From the NCBI GenBank assembly GCA_029938115.1, contig JAPYOP010000014.1, positions 39,133 to 86,274 on the forward strand: a stretch of DNA of 47,142 nucleotides. The letters run 5' to 3'. Of the stretch, positions 28,751 through 38,592 are shown piece after piece. This stretch comes from Colwellia sp. (GTDB taxonomy: Bacteria > Pseudomonadota > Gammaproteobacteria > Enterobacterales > Alteromonadaceae). Within the stretch, counting starts at the first letter, position 1, and each line of letters opens with the position of its first letter. The notes below the pieces were generated by a model. The model was not told where the DNA came from. It searched no databases and saw only the letters and a program-made list of their open reading frames with translations. The translations under genes and the position numbers were made by a program.

Positions 28751-30628
28751 ATGACGATAAACCTTGCTGATTACCCATTACTTGCACAAATTAATTCACC
28801 TAAAGACTTGCGTAATATATCTCAAGATCAGTTACCTAGAATTAGTAATGAGTTACGTAATTTCCTATTAAATTCAGTAAGTAAAAGCAGCGGTCATTTT
28901 GCTTCAGGTTTAGGTACTATAGAACTAACTGTCGCCTTGCATTTTGTTTACAATACGCCTTTTGACCACCTTATTTGGGATGTAGGTCATCAAGCATATC
29001 CACATAAAATATTAACTGGTCGCCGTGATCAACTGCGCACCATTAGACAAAAAGATGGTTTACACCCTTTCCCTTGGCGCGAAGAAAGCGAATACGACAC
29101 CTTAAGTGTTGGCCATTCAAGCACCTCAATTTCTGCCGCTTTAGGCTTAGCTGTAGCGGCTGAAAAGGAAGGGGAAAATAGAAAAACGGTTGCGGTAATA
29201 GGCGATGGTGCTATGACAGCAGGTATGGCCTTTGAAGCGCTAAACCATGCCGGTGATATTAAAAAAGATATGCTAGTTATTTTAAACGATAATGAAATGT
29301 CTATTTCTGAAAATGTTGGTGCTTTAAATAATCACTTAGCAAAATTACTTTCTGGAAGCCTATATACCGGCCTTCGTGAGGGTAGTAAACGCTTACTTAA
29401 AAACATTCCACCAATAAAAGAATTAGCTAGTCGCGCAGAAGAGCATCTTAAAGGCATGGTTGTGCCTAGTACTTTTTTTGAAGAATTAGGCTTTAATTAT
29501 ATTGGGCCAATTGATGGTCACGACGTAAATGGTTTAGTTGATACCATTAAAAATATGCGAAACCTAAAAGGTCCACAATTACTACATATTGCCACCAAAA
29601 AGGGTAAAGGCTATCACGCAGCTGAGCAAGATCCGATAAAGTATCATGCAGTTCCGAAATTTAACCCAAATGATGCAAATTTACCTAAATCAAAACCAGC
29701 GCTACCAACTTATTCACAAATATTTGGCGATTGGCTTTGCAAAACCGCCAAAGTTGACCCTAAATTAGTCGCAATCACTCCTGCGATGCGTGAAGGCTCT
29801 GGCATGGTTGAGTTTAGCCAACGTTTTCCAGATCAATATTTCGATGTAGCCATTGCTGAGCAACATGCGATCACTTATGCCGCTGGACTTGCCATTGGCG
29901 GACAAAGACCTGTTGTTGCTATTTATTCTAGTTTTCTTCAACGTGGCTATGATCAATTAATTCATGATGTTGCTATCCAAAACTTACCTGTATTATTTGC
30001 GGTAGATAGAGCCGGAATTGTTGGCGCCGATGGTGCCACACATCAAGGCTCATTCGATTTAAGCTTTTTACGCTGTATCCCCAACATGGTTATCATGGCT
30101 CCGGCAAATGAGCGAGAATGCCAACTTATGTTAAATACGGGTCATCAACTTGATACACCCGCAGTAGTTCGTTATCCACGCGGAAATGGTACCGGAGAAA
30201 AACTCCCTAACGTTGATGAAACTATTGAAATAGGAAAAGGACTAACGATCCTTAAAGGTAATGGGCAAGCAGGAAAAAGAGTTGCCTTGTTAAGTTTTGG
30301 TACTATGCTAGCAGAGGCAAAAACTGCAGCAACAGAGCTTAATGCAAGTTTAGTTGATATGCGCTTTGTTAAACCCTTAGACGATGACTTAATTAATGAA
30401 TTAGCGGCTCAGCATGACTATTTAATTACGATTGAAGATAACGCTATTGCTGGTGGTGCTGGCTCTGCTGTAAACGAGTATCTACTTGCCCAGGGAAAGG
30501 CAATTAAAGTATTGAACATCGGTATTCCTGACCACTTTATTAAACATGGAACTCAAACTGAAGTACATCAAGAACTAGGATTAGATAGTACTGGGATAGT
30601 CACAAAAATCAATAACTTCACCGGTTAG
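28751..30628 (+). CDS. dxs: 1-deoxy-D-xylulose-5-phosphate synthase
   Basis: This 625-residue thiamine diphosphate enzyme condenses pyruvate and glyceraldehyde 3-phosphate, the entry step of the MEP isoprenoid pathway. Visible are [16 protein letters not shown], the thiamine diphosphate/Mg motif [15 protein letters not shown], and the transketolase pyrimidine-binding part with [13 protein letters not shown]. Length is equal to E. coli Dxs (620). It is the last gene of xseB-ispA-dxs, so the operon supplies both precursors and farnesyl diphosphate. ThiI, nearby, contributes to making its cofactor. Confidence 0.97.
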   Translation: MTINLADYPLLAQINSPKDLRNISQDQLPRISNELRNFLLNSVSKSSGHFASGLGTIELTVALHFVYNTPFDHLIWDVGHQAYPHKILTGRRDQLRTIRQKDGLHPFPWREESEYDTLSVGHSSTSISAALGLAVAAEKEGENRKTVAVIGDGAMTAGMAFEALNHAGDIKKDMLVILNDNEMSISENVGALNNHLAKLLSGSLYTGLREGSKRLLKNIPPIKELASRAEEHLKGMVVPSTFFEELGFNYIGPIDGHDVNGLVDTIKNMRNLKGPQLLHIATKKGKGYHAAEQDPIKYHAVPKFNPNDANLPKSKPALPTYSQIFGDWLCKTAKVDPKLVAITPAMREGSGMVEFSQRFPDQYFDVAIAEQHAITYAAGLAIGGQRPVVAIYSSFLQRGYDQLIHDVAIQNLPVLFAVDRAGIVGADGATHQGSFDLSFLRCIPNMVIMAPANERECQLMLNTGHQLDTPAVVRYPRGNGTGEKLPNVDETIEIGKGLTILKGNGQAGKRVALLSFGTMLAEAKTAATELNASLVDMRFVKPLDDDLINELAAQHDYLITIEDNAIAGGAGSAVNEYLLAQGKAIKVLNIGIPDHFIKHGTQTEVHQELGLDSTGIVTKINNFTG

Positions 30629-30688
30629 TCGAAGGCACAGGCGTTACTTCTACCGATGTAAGTAAAGCGGCACAAAAACAGCACCAAT

Positions 30689-30721
30689 CAACATACGCAA
30701 TAAGTGATACTCCGTATGTTG
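30689..30721. repeat. Inverted repeat after dxs
   Basis: CAACATACG (30689-30697) and CGTATGTTG (30713-30721) form a perfect 9-bp stem with a 15-nt loop. No T-run follows in the dxs direction, so it is a weak terminator candidate or an RNA 3'-end stabiliser. Confidence 0.45.
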
Positions 30722-30763
30722 TTAACCTGCGAATATTAGGGTTCATCCCCTAATTGGAAAATT

Positions 30764-30794
30764 AAAAAAGGCATACCATTTTACTGAGTATGCC
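30764..30794 (-). terminator. Terminator of apbE-nqrM
   Basis: GGCATAC (30770-30776) pairs with GTATGCC (30788-30794). Leftward, the stem is followed by TTTTTTAATT. It lies 26 bp after the nqrM stop. Confidence 0.75.
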
Positions 30795-30819
30795 CTTGTT
30801 TACAAATTTGATAATTATA

Positions 30820-31050
30820 TTACAAGTTTGTTATATCAATTCTATTCTTTAAATTATCTTCTAATGCTGCTTTTCGCTCACGCTCTTGACGCTTTTCGCA
30901 TGGATTATCACAATTACACTCTTTTGCTATACCAACACTGGCTAAACCACCACAACTACCCGCGAGTGTTTTATTTTGAAAAATATAACCGACTGCCATA
31001 GCCGCACCCACAACAAGAAAAAAGCCAAAGGTAATTAAAAAAATCATCAT
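30820..31050 (-). CDS. nqrM: Na+-NQR maturation protein NqrM
   Basis: This 76-residue membrane-anchored protein has one N-terminal transmembrane helix and four cysteines, C33, C45, C47 and C51 (GSCGGLAS, ECNCDNPCE). NqrM (DUF539) is required to assemble active NQR, probably by delivering iron to the cysteines between NqrD and NqrE. It is normally encoded just after nqrF and apbE; here it follows apbE by 60 bp but both are 3 kb away from nqrF. Confidence 0.93.
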   Translation of the reverse strand: MMIFLITFGFFLVVGAAMAVGYIFQNKTLAGSCGGLASVGIAKECNCDNPCEKRQERERKAALEDNLKNRIDITNL

Positions 31051-31110
31051 AATAAATGTGCGCCTATAAATAATTCGAGAAATTGTCAGACTTAAGCCTA
31101 ACCTACAACT

Positions 31111-32151
31111 TTACTTCAAATATTGTTTGAATTTTACCGTAAACTGTTCAGTAAAGCCATATTCTGTTTTTGAAATAAACAATGCTGCGATGTCATTTTT
31201 AACAGCAAACGCCATACCCTGCTCGGCACCCATCACCATCAAGGTAGTAGACAAACCATCTGCGGTCATTGACGATGGGTGAATGACCGTTACCGAAATA
31301 AGGTTGTGATTAATAGGCTTGCCCGTATCGGGGTCGATGATATGAGAAAAACGCTGGCCATCCGCTTCAAAATAATTTCGATAGTCGCCTGAAGTAGCAA
31401 CCGCATTATCTTTTGGAATAATCACTTGATGCACCGCACGTTGTTCACCTGAGGGATCTAATATCGGCTTTTCAATAGCAATAGCCCAAAGTTCACCCGT
31501 GTGCTTAAAGCCCTTTAAACGCATTTCTCCGCCAATTTCTACTAAATAGTTACCAAAACCATTCTCTTCAATTAACTCTGCAACTACATCAACACCATAG
31601 CCTTTAGCTGTTGTTGATAAATCGACATATAGGTTTGGAATACCTTTTGATAGCTTATTGCCATCTAAATGTAAGTTCTTCAAACCAATTCGTGCTCGTG
31701 TACTTGCTAAAACATCTTCATTTGGCACTGTTTCAGGACGTTGTTCAGGTCCAAAGCCCCAAAGATTAACAAGTGGCCCAACGGTGATATCTAACTTGCC
31801 TGAGCTCAATTCACCTAAACGAATAGATTCTTTTAAAACTCGAGCAAAACCATCTGAAATTTTCATTGGCTCAAGTGATTCTGATTGGTTAAAGCGTGAG
31901 ATTTCAGAACTAGGGATATAAGTCGACATTGCTTGGTTGACTTGCTTAAGAACCGTATCAATTTTCTGGTGAAGTTTTAACGTTTCAACTTGCTCAGGTG
32001 TAGCAATTACTTTGATATTATAAGTAGTCCCCATCGTACGCCCTTGCAATAAAACCTCTTTTTTTGCGGAATTATTACTAGGAAAACAGGCTGTTATAAA
32101 CAGTATTATTGATACAGTAATAAATAGTTGAAAACGTCTAAGGTGAGTCAT
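31111..32151 (-). CDS. apbE: FAD:protein FMN transferase (ApbE lipoprotein)
   Basis: This 346-residue periplasmic lipoprotein attaches FMN from FAD to a threonine of target proteins, here NqrB and NqrC. The signal peptide ends in a lipobox ITAC with C22. The catalytic domain shows GRTMGTTYNIK, the flavin-binding ATTAKGYGVD-like segment STTAKGYGVD, GGEMRLKG, and HIIDPDTGKPI with a metal ligand, followed by SMTADGLST. It is the upstream partner of nqrM. Both NQR targets carry the expected SGAT motif in this window. Confidence 0.95.
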   Translation of the reverse strand: MTHLRRFQLFITVSIILFITACFPSNNSAKKEVLLQGRTMGTTYNIKVIATPEQVETLKLHQKIDTVLKQVNQAMSTYIPSSEISRFNQSESLEPMKISDGFARVLKESIRLGELSSGKLDITVGPLVNLWGFGPEQRPETVPNEDVLASTRARIGLKNLHLDGNKLSKGIPNLYVDLSTTAKGYGVDVVAELIEENGFGNYLVEIGGEMRLKGFKHTGELWAIAIEKPILDPSGEQRAVHQVIIPKDNAVATSGDYRNYFEADGQRFSHIIDPDTGKPINHNLISVTVIHPSSMTADGLSTTLMVMGAEQGMAFAVKNDIAALFISKTEYGFTEQFTVKFKQYLK

Positions 32152-32237
32152 AAAACATTAAGATAATAGCTAAGATAATTGCCGCGCATTTTACCTTAGC
32201 TAAAGCCTTTTTGCTATTTTCGATTGAATAAATTCTA

Positions 32238-33965
32238 TCAGTTATCAAAATCAGGCAAGTCGAAGTAACCTAAAAACTCTATCATTTTTAATTTTCCTGA
32301 CGATATAATTAACTCTCCCGAAGCAATAGCGGCTAATGGACTTCTAATTTTTGCAGCGACCTCTTTCCAGACTTTTGCTGTGGTTTCAATTTTCACATCA
32401 GCTCGACCTAATGAATAGCTCTGCACTTCTGCAATCCCATTGCGAATATTAATAGCAAAGATTTTATCTATATCAGAGAGATAAAACTCAACAACTAAAT
32501 TAACATCAAGCGTATCTTCAGCAATTAATGATGCAGGCATAGATTTGAATACATTTTCTACGGGAAATTGCTCAAGAAACTTTTTATGTGGCTTAGGGTA
32601 AATTGCCGGTTTGAAAGAGCTATCTTCTAATTCCATAGCCTGAGTGAAATAGTAATGCCTTGCATTGGGGTTGGTTTCTCTTTCTGCCAATTTACGTAAC
32701 GACTTTGCTTTAATTAACTTTGCTTTAACTTCAAACTCACTACCGACTAAGAAATCTGCCAGTACCAATGACCACTGATACTGTTGCTCTGCTTGTGCTT
32801 GCTCAAGCTTACTAAACAAGACTTTACTACCACCAACAAGTTCGGTCATATTTTGGTTGAATTCATCTCGAGGTAAAGGCTGTAAGTTAGTTGAATTCCC
32901 ATCAAACCACCCCAAATAACCAGTAAAAATGCTTCTTACAGACCATTCAACCGAGCCATAGAATTCTTGTAAATACGGGTGACTCGCTAAATGATTAGGT
33001 AAATGCACTTTAGCCACCACTTCCTCAATGGTAAGCCCTTTATTCATATAACGTATAGTTTGATCATGAACATATTGAATGGCATCTCGGTAAACCGTCA
33101 ATGTGTCACTCACCGCAATTTTGCCAACGATTGGCAGAGTATGACTTGGAACGATGAATTCTGGCGCTAACTTTCGCATTCTATCTAAGCTTGCCACCCA
33201 TTTAGTCACATCTCTGTAATAGGTTCCTCGGATTGTATATAAATTGGGAAATGTTTTATAAATATTATCGCCTGGCAATAATACCTTTTGATCTGGTAAC
33301 CAAACAAATAATTGATCCTCAGTTTCACCAGGAGCATGAATTAATTCTATTTTCACACCTGCAATTGTGATTGATAGTTCATGTTCAAAAGTATTCGTGG
33401 GAGATAATGGAATCAATGTGCTATCTTTTTGTACGCCTAAAAATGGTCCAATGCCAGCATTAACAAGTTCTGTGTGATTTAAGTGACTGCCAAACATACG
33501 CATACTACGTGTTGTAATGATTGGCCTTAATGTATTAACAACACGATTAATATAATACTGCGTAGATTGGTGAGCATAAATCTTCACGTCCTCAACAGAG
33601 TTATCTGCAAAAGCTGCGCTACCAAAAACGTGATCTGCATGATTATGAGTATAAATAATAGCTTTTATAGGTTTAGCTGATTTTTCGCGAAAGGCTGCCA
33701 GCACTTCTTCGGCCTCTTCAATAGACTCCATAGTATCAACTATGATTAAACCATCATCACCTTCTATCATAATCGAATTTGCCAAGCCAAATCCGGTTGC
33801 AACATAAACAGAATCGGTAACTTTAATTACGCGTTTTTCAAATATTGTTGAATGCTCTGTTAACGTTTGTGGTTGCTCTACTTGCTCAGACACTTGCTTT
33901 TTTTCACAGCCAAATAACAAGAAAGAAATAATCAGAAAAACTAAAGTAGATGTATAAAATTTCAT
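32238..33965 (-). CDS. MBL-fold alkylsulfatase-like lipoprotein
   Basis: This is a 575-residue exported protein. The signal peptide ends in lipobox LLFGC, so it is probably a lipoprotein. The metallo-beta-lactamase domain has THNHADH at about residues 107-113, APGETEDQ, LLPGDN and IVPSHTLP as metal ligands. An alkylsulfatase dimerisation domain and an SCP2-like C-terminal domain (about 465-575) follow, as in SdsA-type enzymes that cleave alkyl sulfates. The ATG at 33965 has GAGG six bases upstream; the longer TTG start overlaps that site. Members of this family with GETEDQ may have other ester or sulfate substrates. It is divergent from an AraC regulator. Confidence 0.85.
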   Translation of the reverse strand: MKFYTSTLVFLIISFLLFGCEKKQVSEQVEQPQTLTEHSTIFEKRVIKVTDSVYVATGFGLANSIMIEGDDGLIIVDTMESIEEAEEVLAAFREKSAKPIKAIIYTHNHADHVFGSAAFADNSVEDVKIYAHQSTQYYINRVVNTLRPIITTRSMRMFGSHLNHTELVNAGIGPFLGVQKDSTLIPLSPTNTFEHELSITIAGVKIELIHAPGETEDQLFVWLPDQKVLLPGDNIYKTFPNLYTIRGTYYRDVTKWVASLDRMRKLAPEFIVPSHTLPIVGKIAVSDTLTVYRDAIQYVHDQTIRYMNKGLTIEEVVAKVHLPNHLASHPYLQEFYGSVEWSVRSIFTGYLGWFDGNSTNLQPLPRDEFNQNMTELVGGSKVLFSKLEQAQAEQQYQWSLVLADFLVGSEFEVKAKLIKAKSLRKLAERETNPNARHYYFTQAMELEDSSFKPAIYPKPHKKFLEQFPVENVFKSMPASLIAEDTLDVNLVVEFYLSDIDKIFAINIRNGIAEVQSYSLGRADVKIETTAKVWKEVAAKIRSPLAAIASGELIISSGKLKMIEFLGYFDLPDFDN

Positions 33966-34081
33966 GGGTAACCTCAAATTCGATATAAGTTGACTGTAGA
34001 TTACTTTAAAAACTCATCTGCAACAGGTCTCTCTAGGACAAGAGTATTGTCATTTCCGGCCAAAGTAGTTATCTTTATACC

Positions 34082-35131
34082 ATGAATATTATTAACGAAA
34101 ATGAATCAACTATTGCGTCTTGGGTGATAGTTATCAGTAACACCCTCAATGAATTAGGCTTCGATGATAACGAAGTGTTGCTTTCTCTTGGCTTAAATAA
34201 GAGCGAAATTGAAGAAAACCCAACGCAACGTATAGCTATTAGCACCATGACTAAACTATGGCGAGAAATAACTAAAATAACCAACAGAGCTGATATTGGC
34301 TTCCTCGTTGCACAACGAGTACAACCTCAGCACTTTAAAGGGTTAGGTTTTGCTATTTTAGTCAGTAATACCTTAAGAGACTGCTTTGAACGTATTACTA
34401 CCTATTCAGAGAGTATTAGCAATTCGGTGGAGGTAACCATTGAACCTGATACCTGTGGATGCGCATTGTCCATCTTGCCAAAGCCAAATGTAGATATTGC
34501 TACAGAAGCCATTGACGCATTCATGTTAGTTCTGCACCAACTGTTTTTGCAAATTCTAAATGTAAAAGAGGTCAAGGCCGAGATAGGTTTTTGCTGTGAC
34601 TCGAGAGGACTTTCTTCAATTTATCAGCAACAATTTTCGAGAGAAGTGCGATTTAATCAAGAGAAAAATAGCTACTACCTCAAAAATGCGGATCTTGATA
34701 GAAAGCTAATTTTAGGTGATAAATCCCTAGCTTTGCAAAATGACTTACTAGTTCAACGCTACATTTTACAAATGAACAATACCAAGCAATTGCCTGATAA
34801 TGACTGGCTTGAAGCTATAAATGCGGAAATTACAAAATGCATTCTAAAAGAAGATCTAAGTGCAACAATCATTGCCAAACTAGCTAACATTAGCGAGCGT
34901 AGTTTAAGAAGAAGATTATCGGCACAGGGAACAACATTTAATACGCTAGTAGCACAAAACAAAAAAACCTTAGCAAAACAATGGTTAACTGATGGTGATA
35001 AAAGTATTACTGATATTAGCTTTTTACTTGGCTATACCGACACGAGTAATTTTACCCGAGCCTTTAAAAAGTGGTTTTCTGTTACACCTACCACCTATAA
35101 AAACAAAAAAGACGACCTAAGTCGTCTTTAA
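34082..35131 (+). CDS. AraC-family transcriptional regulator
   Basis: This 349-residue regulator has an N-terminal AraC-binding-like domain (about 20-210), of the type found in OruR/ArgR-like activators that respond to small ligands, and a C-terminal pair of helix-turn-helix motifs (about 245-340): LANISERSLRRRLSAQGTTF and ITDISFLLGYTDTSNFTRAF. It diverges from the alkylsulfatase-like gene with 116 bp between them and probably controls it. The last codons form the stem of a terminator. The inducer is unknown; a fatty alcohol, sulfate ester or lipid is a plausible guess only. Confidence 0.88.
   Translation: MNIINENESTIASWVIVISNTLNELGFDDNEVLLSLGLNKSEIEENPTQRIAISTMTKLWREITKITNRADIGFLVAQRVQPQHFKGLGFAILVSNTLRDCFERITTYSESISNSVEVTIEPDTCGCALSILPKPNVDIATEAIDAFMLVLHQLFLQILNVKEVKAEIGFCCDSRGLSSIYQQQFSREVRFNQEKNSYYLKNADLDRKLILGDKSLALQNDLLVQRYILQMNNTKQLPDNDWLEAINAEITKCILKEDLSATIIAKLANISERSLRRRLSAQGTTFNTLVAQNKKTLAKQWLTDGDKSITDISFLLGYTDTSNFTRAFKKWFSVTPTTYKNKKDDLSRL
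35104..35129. terminator. Bidirectional terminator overlapping the araC-type 3' end
   Basis: AAAGACGAC (35108-35116) and GTCGTCTTT (35121-35129) form a perfect 9-bp stem with a 4-nt loop. Rightward it is followed by a weak TTTAA; leftward by TTTTTTG and more T residues. The stem lies inside the last codons of the AraC gene and can stop the nqr operon transcript too. Confidence 0.75.
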
Positions 35132-35177
35132 AAATTCTTAAATATTTCGAGCAATTAACTATATATTTCCGATTAAG

Positions 35178-35285
35178 CTGTAATTTGAAGATAGTTCGCT
35201 CTAGAGCAAAGAGAAGGCGCGGAGTTGACGCTAGTCAATGAGCACCTTCGATGCAGCTATTGAGCGAAATAGCAAAAAATTCAGT
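35178..35285. repeat. Palindromic element, copy 2 (araC/nqrF)
   Basis: A 108-bp stretch has imperfect inverted ends of about 24 bp; the inner part pairs GATAGTTCGCTC (35190-35201) with GAGCGAAATAGC (35262-35273), with 10 of 12 positions matching. The 84-bp core aligns without gaps with 23921-24004. It sits between convergent genes, five bases from the nqrF stop. Confidence 0.65.
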
Positions 35286-35289
35286 TTAA

Positions 35290-36513
35290 TTAGCCGCCGA
35301 AGTCGTCTAATAGGATATTTTCATCTTCTACGCCGAGATCTTTAAGCATATGAATTACTGCTGCACTCATCATTGGAGGACCACACATGTAATACTCACA
35401 ATCTTCTGGTGCTTCATGATCTTTCAAGTAGTTTTCAAAAAGAACATTATGGATGAAACCTGTCATGCCTTCCCAGTTATCTTCTTTTTGTGGATCAGAT
35501 AACGCGATATGCCACTCAAAATTCTCATTTTCAGCCGCTAATCCGTTAAAGTCGTCTTCATAGAAAACTTCACGAGCAGAACGAGCACCATACCAATAGC
35601 TCATCTTACGGCTTGTTTTCAAACGCTTAAGTTGATCAAAGATATGTGAACGCATTGGCGCCATACCAGCACCACCACCAACAAATACCATTTCAGCATC
35701 GGTTTCTTTAGCGAAGAATTCACCAAATGGACCCGAAATAGTGACTTTATCACCAGCTTTTAGGCTGAAAATGTACGATGACATTTTACCCGCAGGTAAG
35801 TGTAAACGCCCAGGAGGCGGCGTAGCAATACGCACGTTCAACATGATAATGCCTTCTTCTTCTGGGTAGTTTGCCATTGAGTATGCACGTAAAGTGTCAG
35901 TATCAACTTTAGATTCTACTTCGAAGAAACCAAAATGATTCCAATCGCCTTTGTACTGTTCATCAATATCAAATTCTTTATATTTAACATGATGTGCCGG
36001 TGCTTCAATTTGAATATAACCACCCGCTTTAAACGGCACAGATTCGCCATTAGGGATTTGCAGTTTAAGTTCTTTAATGAACGTTGCTTTGTTATCGTTA
36101 GAGATAACTTCACATTCCCATTGCTGAACACCGAAAATCTCATCTTCTAAGACAATATCCATGTCTTGCTTAACAGCAACTTGACACGCTAGACGACAAC
36201 CCGCTTTAGCTTCACGCTTGTTAATGTGACCTTCTTCCGTTGGTAAAATATCACCACCACCTGAATGCACATCAACACGACACTGGCCACAAGTACCACC
36301 GCCACCACAAGCTGATGGTACAAAAATACCTTGGTCAGCTAGTGCGCCTAATAATTTACCACCTGCAGCAGTTGTTACTGCTTTAGCCGGATCGCCATTT
36401 ATACTTATCGTTACGTCACCGCTTGATACTAACTTAGATTTAGCAAATAAAATCACTAATACTAAGGCAAGTACTATCGCAGTAAACATCGATACGCCGA
36501 GAATAATTTCCAT
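35290..36513 (-). CDS. nqrF: NQR subunit F (NADH dehydrogenase, 2Fe-2S/FAD)
   Basis: This 407-residue subunit takes electrons from NADH. A transmembrane helix spans about 3-24. The ferredoxin domain holds cysteines C69, C75, C78 and C110 for the 2Fe-2S cluster, one residue offset from V. cholerae. The FAD domain shows RAYSMANYP; the NADH domain has [13 protein letters not shown] and YMCGPPMM. It is the last gene of the operon, 41 bp from nqrE. The canonical followers apbE and nqrM are not adjacent. Confidence 0.97.
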   Translation of the reverse strand: MEIILGVSMFTAIVLALVLVILFAKSKLVSSGDVTISINGDPAKAVTTAAGGKLLGALADQGIFVPSACGGGGTCGQCRVDVHSGGGDILPTEEGHINKREAKAGCRLACQVAVKQDMDIVLEDEIFGVQQWECEVISNDNKATFIKELKLQIPNGESVPFKAGGYIQIEAPAHHVKYKEFDIDEQYKGDWNHFGFFEVESKVDTDTLRAYSMANYPEEEGIIMLNVRIATPPPGRLHLPAGKMSSYIFSLKAGDKVTISGPFGEFFAKETDAEMVFVGGGAGMAPMRSHIFDQLKRLKTSRKMSYWYGARSAREVFYEDDFNGLAAENENFEWHIALSDPQKEDNWEGMTGFIHNVLFENYLKDHEAPEDCEYYMCGPPMMSAAVIHMLKDLGVEDENILLDDFGG

Positions 36514-36554
36514 CGACTTTCCTTAATTATTTATTAAAATTAAAATCTAAATTG

Positions 36555-37178
36555 TTACAGTGAAATACCACCGAAAGATAGAAAGCCAAAAGCCATCAAT
36601 CCAGCAGTGATAAACGTAATACCTAAACCTTTTAAACCAGCAGGTACGTCAGAGTATTTCATCTTTTCACGTAAACCAGCCATTAATACGATTGCTAACA
36701 TCCAACCTACACCAGAGCCAATGCCGTAAACAACACTTTCACCCAAGGTAAGGTTTTTCGCAACCATAAATGAAACCGCACCAAAAATAGCACAGTTAAC
36801 GGTAATTAAAGGTAGGAAGATACCAAGTGCTTGATACAAAGCAGGGAAATATTTATCTAAAATCATTTCCAAAATTTGTACTAGAGCAGCAATCACACCA
36901 ATAAAGGTAATAAATGACAAAAAGCTTAAGTCGATAGACTGTGCAGGGTCAGTAATGCCCATCATTGAATCTAACGCACCCGGCGCCAAAATTGCTTGAT
37001 AGATAACTTGGTTAGCAGGAACCGCTAAACCTAATACCACGACAACGGCAACACCTAAGCCAATAGCTGTGCTTACTTTTTTCGATACAGCTAAGAAAGT
37101 ACACATACCTAAGAAGAAACTAAGGGCCATATTCTCAATGAAGATGGTTTTAATAAAAATGCTTAAATAATGTTCCAT
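36555..37178 (-). CDS. nqrE: NQR subunit E
   Basis: This 207-residue integral membrane subunit has six predicted helices. Together with NqrD it forms an inverted-repeat pair coordinating an iron centre through conserved cysteines ([11 protein letters not shown] and VNCAIFGAV here). It is close to the usual 198 residues. It starts two bases from the nqrD stop, so the two are coupled. NqrE takes part in electron transfer across the membrane. Confidence 0.96.
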   Translation of the reverse strand: MEHYLSIFIKTIFIENMALSFFLGMCTFLAVSKKVSTAIGLGVAVVVVLGLAVPANQVIYQAILAPGALDSMMGITDPAQSIDLSFLSFITFIGVIAALVQILEMILDKYFPALYQALGIFLPLITVNCAIFGAVSFMVAKNLTLGESVVYGIGSGVGWMLAIVLMAGLREKMKYSDVPAGLKGLGITFITAGLMAFGFLSFGGISL

Positions 37179-37180
37179 GA

Positions 37181-37804
37181 TTAATCTTCCTCAACTTGTT
37201 CTGGTTTCCACTGACGAATAGCCCAGATGGTTAAACCAATAATGAAGAATGAACTAAATGGTAATACTAATAAGCCATTACCTTGATACCAGCCATCATT
37301 TTGAACTAATTTAAATACTTCCATACCAAAAATAGTTCCAAAACCAAATAGTTCCCTGAAAAAAGCAACAACCATTAAGACAGCGCCATAACCTAAACCG
37401 TTACCAAGACCATCTAAAAAGCTTATACCTGGCTTCTCTTTCATTGCGAACGCTTCTGCGCGCCCCATTACAATACAGTTAGTAATGATTAAACCAATAA
37501 AAACCGACAACTCTTTTGATAATTGATAAGAGAACGCTTTTAATACTTGGTCAACTACAATTACTAATGAAGCAATAATCGCCATTTGCACGATAATACG
37601 CACACTTGACGGTATTTGATTTCGAATTAAAGAAATAAATAAGTTAGAAAAAGCGGTTACTAACATTACCGCAATACTCATAACTAAGGCATTAGCCATT
37701 GAGCTTGTTACCGCTAAAGCAGAACAAACACCTAATACTTGCAATGCAATGGGGTTGTTATCAATAACCGGTCCAAAAAGGACCTTTTTAGTTTCTGAAG
37801 ACAT
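37181..37804 (-). CDS. nqrD: NQR subunit D
   Basis: This 207-residue integral membrane subunit is the partner of NqrE and pseudo-symmetric to it. The cysteine-containing helices LGVCSALAV and [11 protein letters not shown] match the intramembrane iron site. The start ATG overlaps the nqrC stop by one base. NqrM acts on this NqrD-NqrE centre in Vibrio. Length is equal to the family (210). Confidence 0.96.
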   Translation of the reverse strand: MSSETKKVLFGPVIDNNPIALQVLGVCSALAVTSSMANALVMSIAVMLVTAFSNLFISLIRNQIPSSVRIIVQMAIIASLVIVVDQVLKAFSYQLSKELSVFIGLIITNCIVMGRAEAFAMKEKPGISFLDGLGNGLGYGAVLMVVAFFRELFGFGTIFGMEVFKLVQNDGWYQGNGLLVLPFSSFFIIGLTIWAIRQWKPEQVEED

Positions 37805-38592
37805 TAATCAAGCCCTCCATCTTTGAACTTCGTTACAAATGGACCGTAACCTTCTTCGCCTAACCAAAAACGTAAAGTACGCTCAACGCCATTACTGGTT
37901 AATGTTGCACCTGAAAGTGCATCAACACCATGAACGTCACCTTGCTTAGCGCCACCCTTAACGATTTTAATAGCTGCTTCACCTTGCTCGTTATACATTT
38001 TTTTACCTGGCCATAAAGCTTTCCATCGAGGGTTAAGCACTTCAGCGCCTAAACCAGGAGTTTCTTTAAGATCAGAATAAACAACACTACGAACAGTGTT
38101 TAAATCAGGAGCTAAACCAATAAAGCCATACATTAAATCCCATAAACCTAAACCAATAATAGGTAAAACTATGGTATCTAATTGACCTTGGTCGTTTTTA
38201 ACTAAATAAATAACCGCATGATTTGCACGACGGTTAATACCGGCCATGTCATTTTTAGGTTTAATACTTTTAGCTTCATCACGTGCTTCCGCACGTTCAT
38301 CAAACATATCAATATCTGCAATAGAAGCACCTTCAATGATAGTACCTGTATCTAGGTCTATCATTTTAGCTGTCACAAACTTAGTGTAAGTACCAACAAT
38401 GTCAGCACCCGCTGTTTCAAGTAAACCAGAGGCTTCAAGAATTTTAGTTTGCTTATCAAGTAATTTGTTCGCTTGTTGCATTGGCTTTAAGCCAACCGCT
38501 GAGATAGATACCAACGCAGCACAAACTAAACAAATAATAAAAACAAATATCAGCGTTCCGCCAAAAGTTTCTTTCTTTTTAGTATCAGACAT
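37804..38592 (-). CDS. nqrC: NQR subunit C (covalent FMN)
   Basis: This 262-residue subunit has one N-terminal transmembrane helix and a periplasmic FMN domain. The motif LSGATLTS carries T230, the threonine that ApbE flavinylates (T225 in V. cholerae). The ATG at 38592 has a GGAGG site 10 bases upstream; a longer start would add 20 residues inside nqrB. The start overlaps the nqrB end by 8 bp. Confidence 0.96.
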   Translation of the reverse strand: MSDTKKKETFGGTLIFVFIICLVCAALVSISAVGLKPMQQANKLLDKQTKILEASGLLETAGADIVGTYTKFVTAKMIDLDTGTIIEGASIADIDMFDERAEARDEAKSIKPKNDMAGINRRANHAVIYLVKNDQGQLDTIVLPIIGLGLWDLMYGFIGLAPDLNTVRSVVYSDLKETPGLGAEVLNPRWKALWPGKKMYNEQGEAAIKIVKGGAKQGDVHGVDALSGATLTSNGVERTLRFWLGEEGYGPFVTKFKDGGLD

